Shown piece by piece: positions 4,285-5,336 of a stretch of 5,336 nucleotides of DNA. Source of the stretch: Betaproteobacteria bacterium (GTDB taxonomy: Bacteria > Pseudomonadota > Gammaproteobacteria > Burkholderiales > Burkholderiaceae). The notes under the pieces are model-generated. The model did not search any database and was not told the origin of the DNA. It was given only the letters and a program-made list of their open reading frames with translations. Numbering within the stretch: position 1 is the stretch's first letter; the number at the start of each line of letters is the position of its first letter. A program made the position numbers and the translations under genes. Where the stretch lies: assembly GCA_009921765.1 (NCBI GenBank), contig RFXC01000261.1:1-5336 (forward strand). The letters run 5' to 3'.

Positions 4285-5336
4285 TCAAAGATCCGAATGA
4301 ATCAACTGGCCGCCTATGATCACGCAGCGCGCGCGGATCCCGGGCAGTTGTTCAAGCGGACACTCAAGGGGGTTTGCGCCCAGTACGACCAGATCGGCAA
4401 GCATGCCGGGCGCGATTTGTCCGCGCACGGCCTCCTCTTCTGTCAACCATGCGCCGTTTCGGGTGCTGAGCCTGAGCGCCTCGATTCGGCTGATTCGTTG
4501 ATCGGGTCCGATGATACGGCCGCTTCGCGTCTGACGGGCGCAAACGTGCCAGATCGGCCCGAATAACGATGGCGGCAGGTTGTCGCTTCCCGGCACGACC
4601 GGAATACCGCGATCGATCAGCGTTCGCATCGGCACGATGTCGTCTTCCCGGTAGCGGGCAGCGAGCCGATCGCCATCTTTGTAGAGGTGGCGGTTGGTGT
4701 GCGTGGTGAGTGCCAGACCGAGATCGCCGATCTGTGCAATCTGCTCGCGATCGAGCGCCGGCTGGTGTCCAAGCGTCCATCGCAAGTCGTGTATTGGGTG
4801 ATGACGATTGGCTTGCTCGAAGAGCGGCAACAAGGTGGGCCAGATGCCTGAAATCCGCACCCGGCTCGCTGCCGCCTCGATCAGCAGTGCGGCAAGCGCC
4901 TCTCGCGGGAGCGCCGCACCGGCTTGAAATCCCGCCCAGCCGGTGCAGGGATGATTGCCGGCCCGAAGCTGGTTGTTGAGCGGATCGGTATCGATCTCGG
5001 CATAAAGACCCTGAACGCGCAGCCAGTGGTCGCCCCAGCCGCGACGCGCGAGCCATCGCCCCCATTCCGACAGCAACTGACGGGCATCGCCATGCGCCTG
5101 CAGACCCCAGTTGGGGCTGAATGCGAGCGTTGCACGCACGCTCAGGGCCTGTTGTTCGTGAAGCGTTTGCCAGGCATCGATCACTTCGGTTGCAACACCA
5201 TGGCCCTCGAATACTGCCGTGGTGCCGTAGCGGTTGTAGGTTTCCATGCCGATCCGCAGCGCCGCGGTTCGCTGGTTAGCGGTAAAGCCTGGCGCAGAGC
5301 GCATCAGCGTGTGTTCGATGACCGGCACCAGCGTGT
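4285..5336 (-). CDS. Amidohydrolase family 3 (YtcJ-like) enzyme, C-terminal part (start beyond right edge)
   Basis: The frame is open through the right edge; the GTG at 5328 is internal, so the true start and the usual N-terminal H-x-H metal motif are outside the window. Numbering from that GTG, the visible part holds a YGTTAVFEGHG strand (34-44), RWTLGHQPAL (183-192, where family members read R-x-x-I-E-H), the late metal aspartate in PGSDN (246-250), and a typical tail: NGAWLTEEEAVRGQIAPGMLADLVVLG, then a VIIGGQLIH end that rebuilds the small beta-sandwich. The mid-barrel H-A-I-G-D motif is not seen: the matching stretch reads VRISGIWPT (157-165), losing a usual metal histidine. Family members hydrolyse C-N bonds of formamides, amides or cyclic ureides in the cytoplasm. 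It probably heads or lies early in the operon with the two receptors. The superfamily is sure; subfamily and activity are less so. Confidence 0.87.
   Translation of the reverse strand, partial: TLVPVIEHTLMRSAPGFTANQRTAALRIGMETYNRYGTTAVFEGHGVATEVIDAWQTLHEQQALSVRATLAFSPNWGLQAHGDARQLLSEWGRWLARRGWGDHWLRVQGLYAEIDTDPLNNQLRAGNHPCTGWAGFQAGAALPREALAALLIEAAASRVRISGIWPTLLPLFEQANRHHPIHDLRWTLGHQPALDREQIAQIGDLGLALTTHTNRHLYKDGDRLAARYREDDIVPMRTLIDRGIPVVPGSDNLPPSLFGPIWHVCARQTRSGRIIGPDQRISRIEALRLSTRNGAWLTEEEAVRGQIAPGMLADLVVLGANPLECPLEQLPGIRARCVIIGGQLIHSDL

Noticed and set aside
4364..5065. Minus-strand frame of 233 codons inside the amidohydrolase gene
   Set aside because: It is a shifted frame of a clear amidohydrolase, Arg-rich and without motifs.

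Overview
The window is GC-rich bacterial DNA, and every gene I can support lies on the minus strand, so transcription runs from position 5336 toward position 1. Two neighbouring genes encode Bug-type (TctC-family) periplasmic solute receptors. This family is greatly expanded in Betaproteobacteria, above all Burkholderiales (Bordetella, Cupriavidus, Comamonadaceae). With the GC-rich codon use, this makes a betaproteobacterium the most likely source. That is an inference from family content, not a species call.

Right part (5336 to 1067): a compact four-gene cluster that looks like one operon. It starts with the C-terminal part of an amidohydrolase-superfamily enzyme (family 3 / YtcJ-like) that enters from beyond the right edge. 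After 17 bases comes a first Bug receptor, whose start is best placed at the ATG at 4267. An 88-base gap with a 7-bp hairpin follows, then a second Bug receptor with a strong ribosome binding site. The last gene is an M28-peptidase-like hydrolase whose start overlaps the preceding stop by four bases (ATGA). A plausible reading is capture of a small organic acid or amide in the periplasm and hydrolysis by the two enzymes. No TctA/TctB membrane partners are visible, so the receptors look like orphans here. By eye, both hydrolases lack some of the usual metal-site residues of their families, which is the most unusual point in the window.

Middle (1066 to 928): an intergenic stretch with a GC-rich hairpin followed by an AT-rich palindrome, possibly the end of the operon. 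Next is a 74-codon gene (927 to 703) for an unrecognised small exported or membrane-anchored protein with two cysteines.

Left part (702 to 1): 243 non-coding bases containing a spaced 7-bp inverted repeat, then the start of a lipoprotein gene that runs off the left edge. It has a clear lipobox, a glycine-rich linker and a fibronectin type III domain. I saw no RNA genes, CRISPR arrays, insertion sequences or phage genes.
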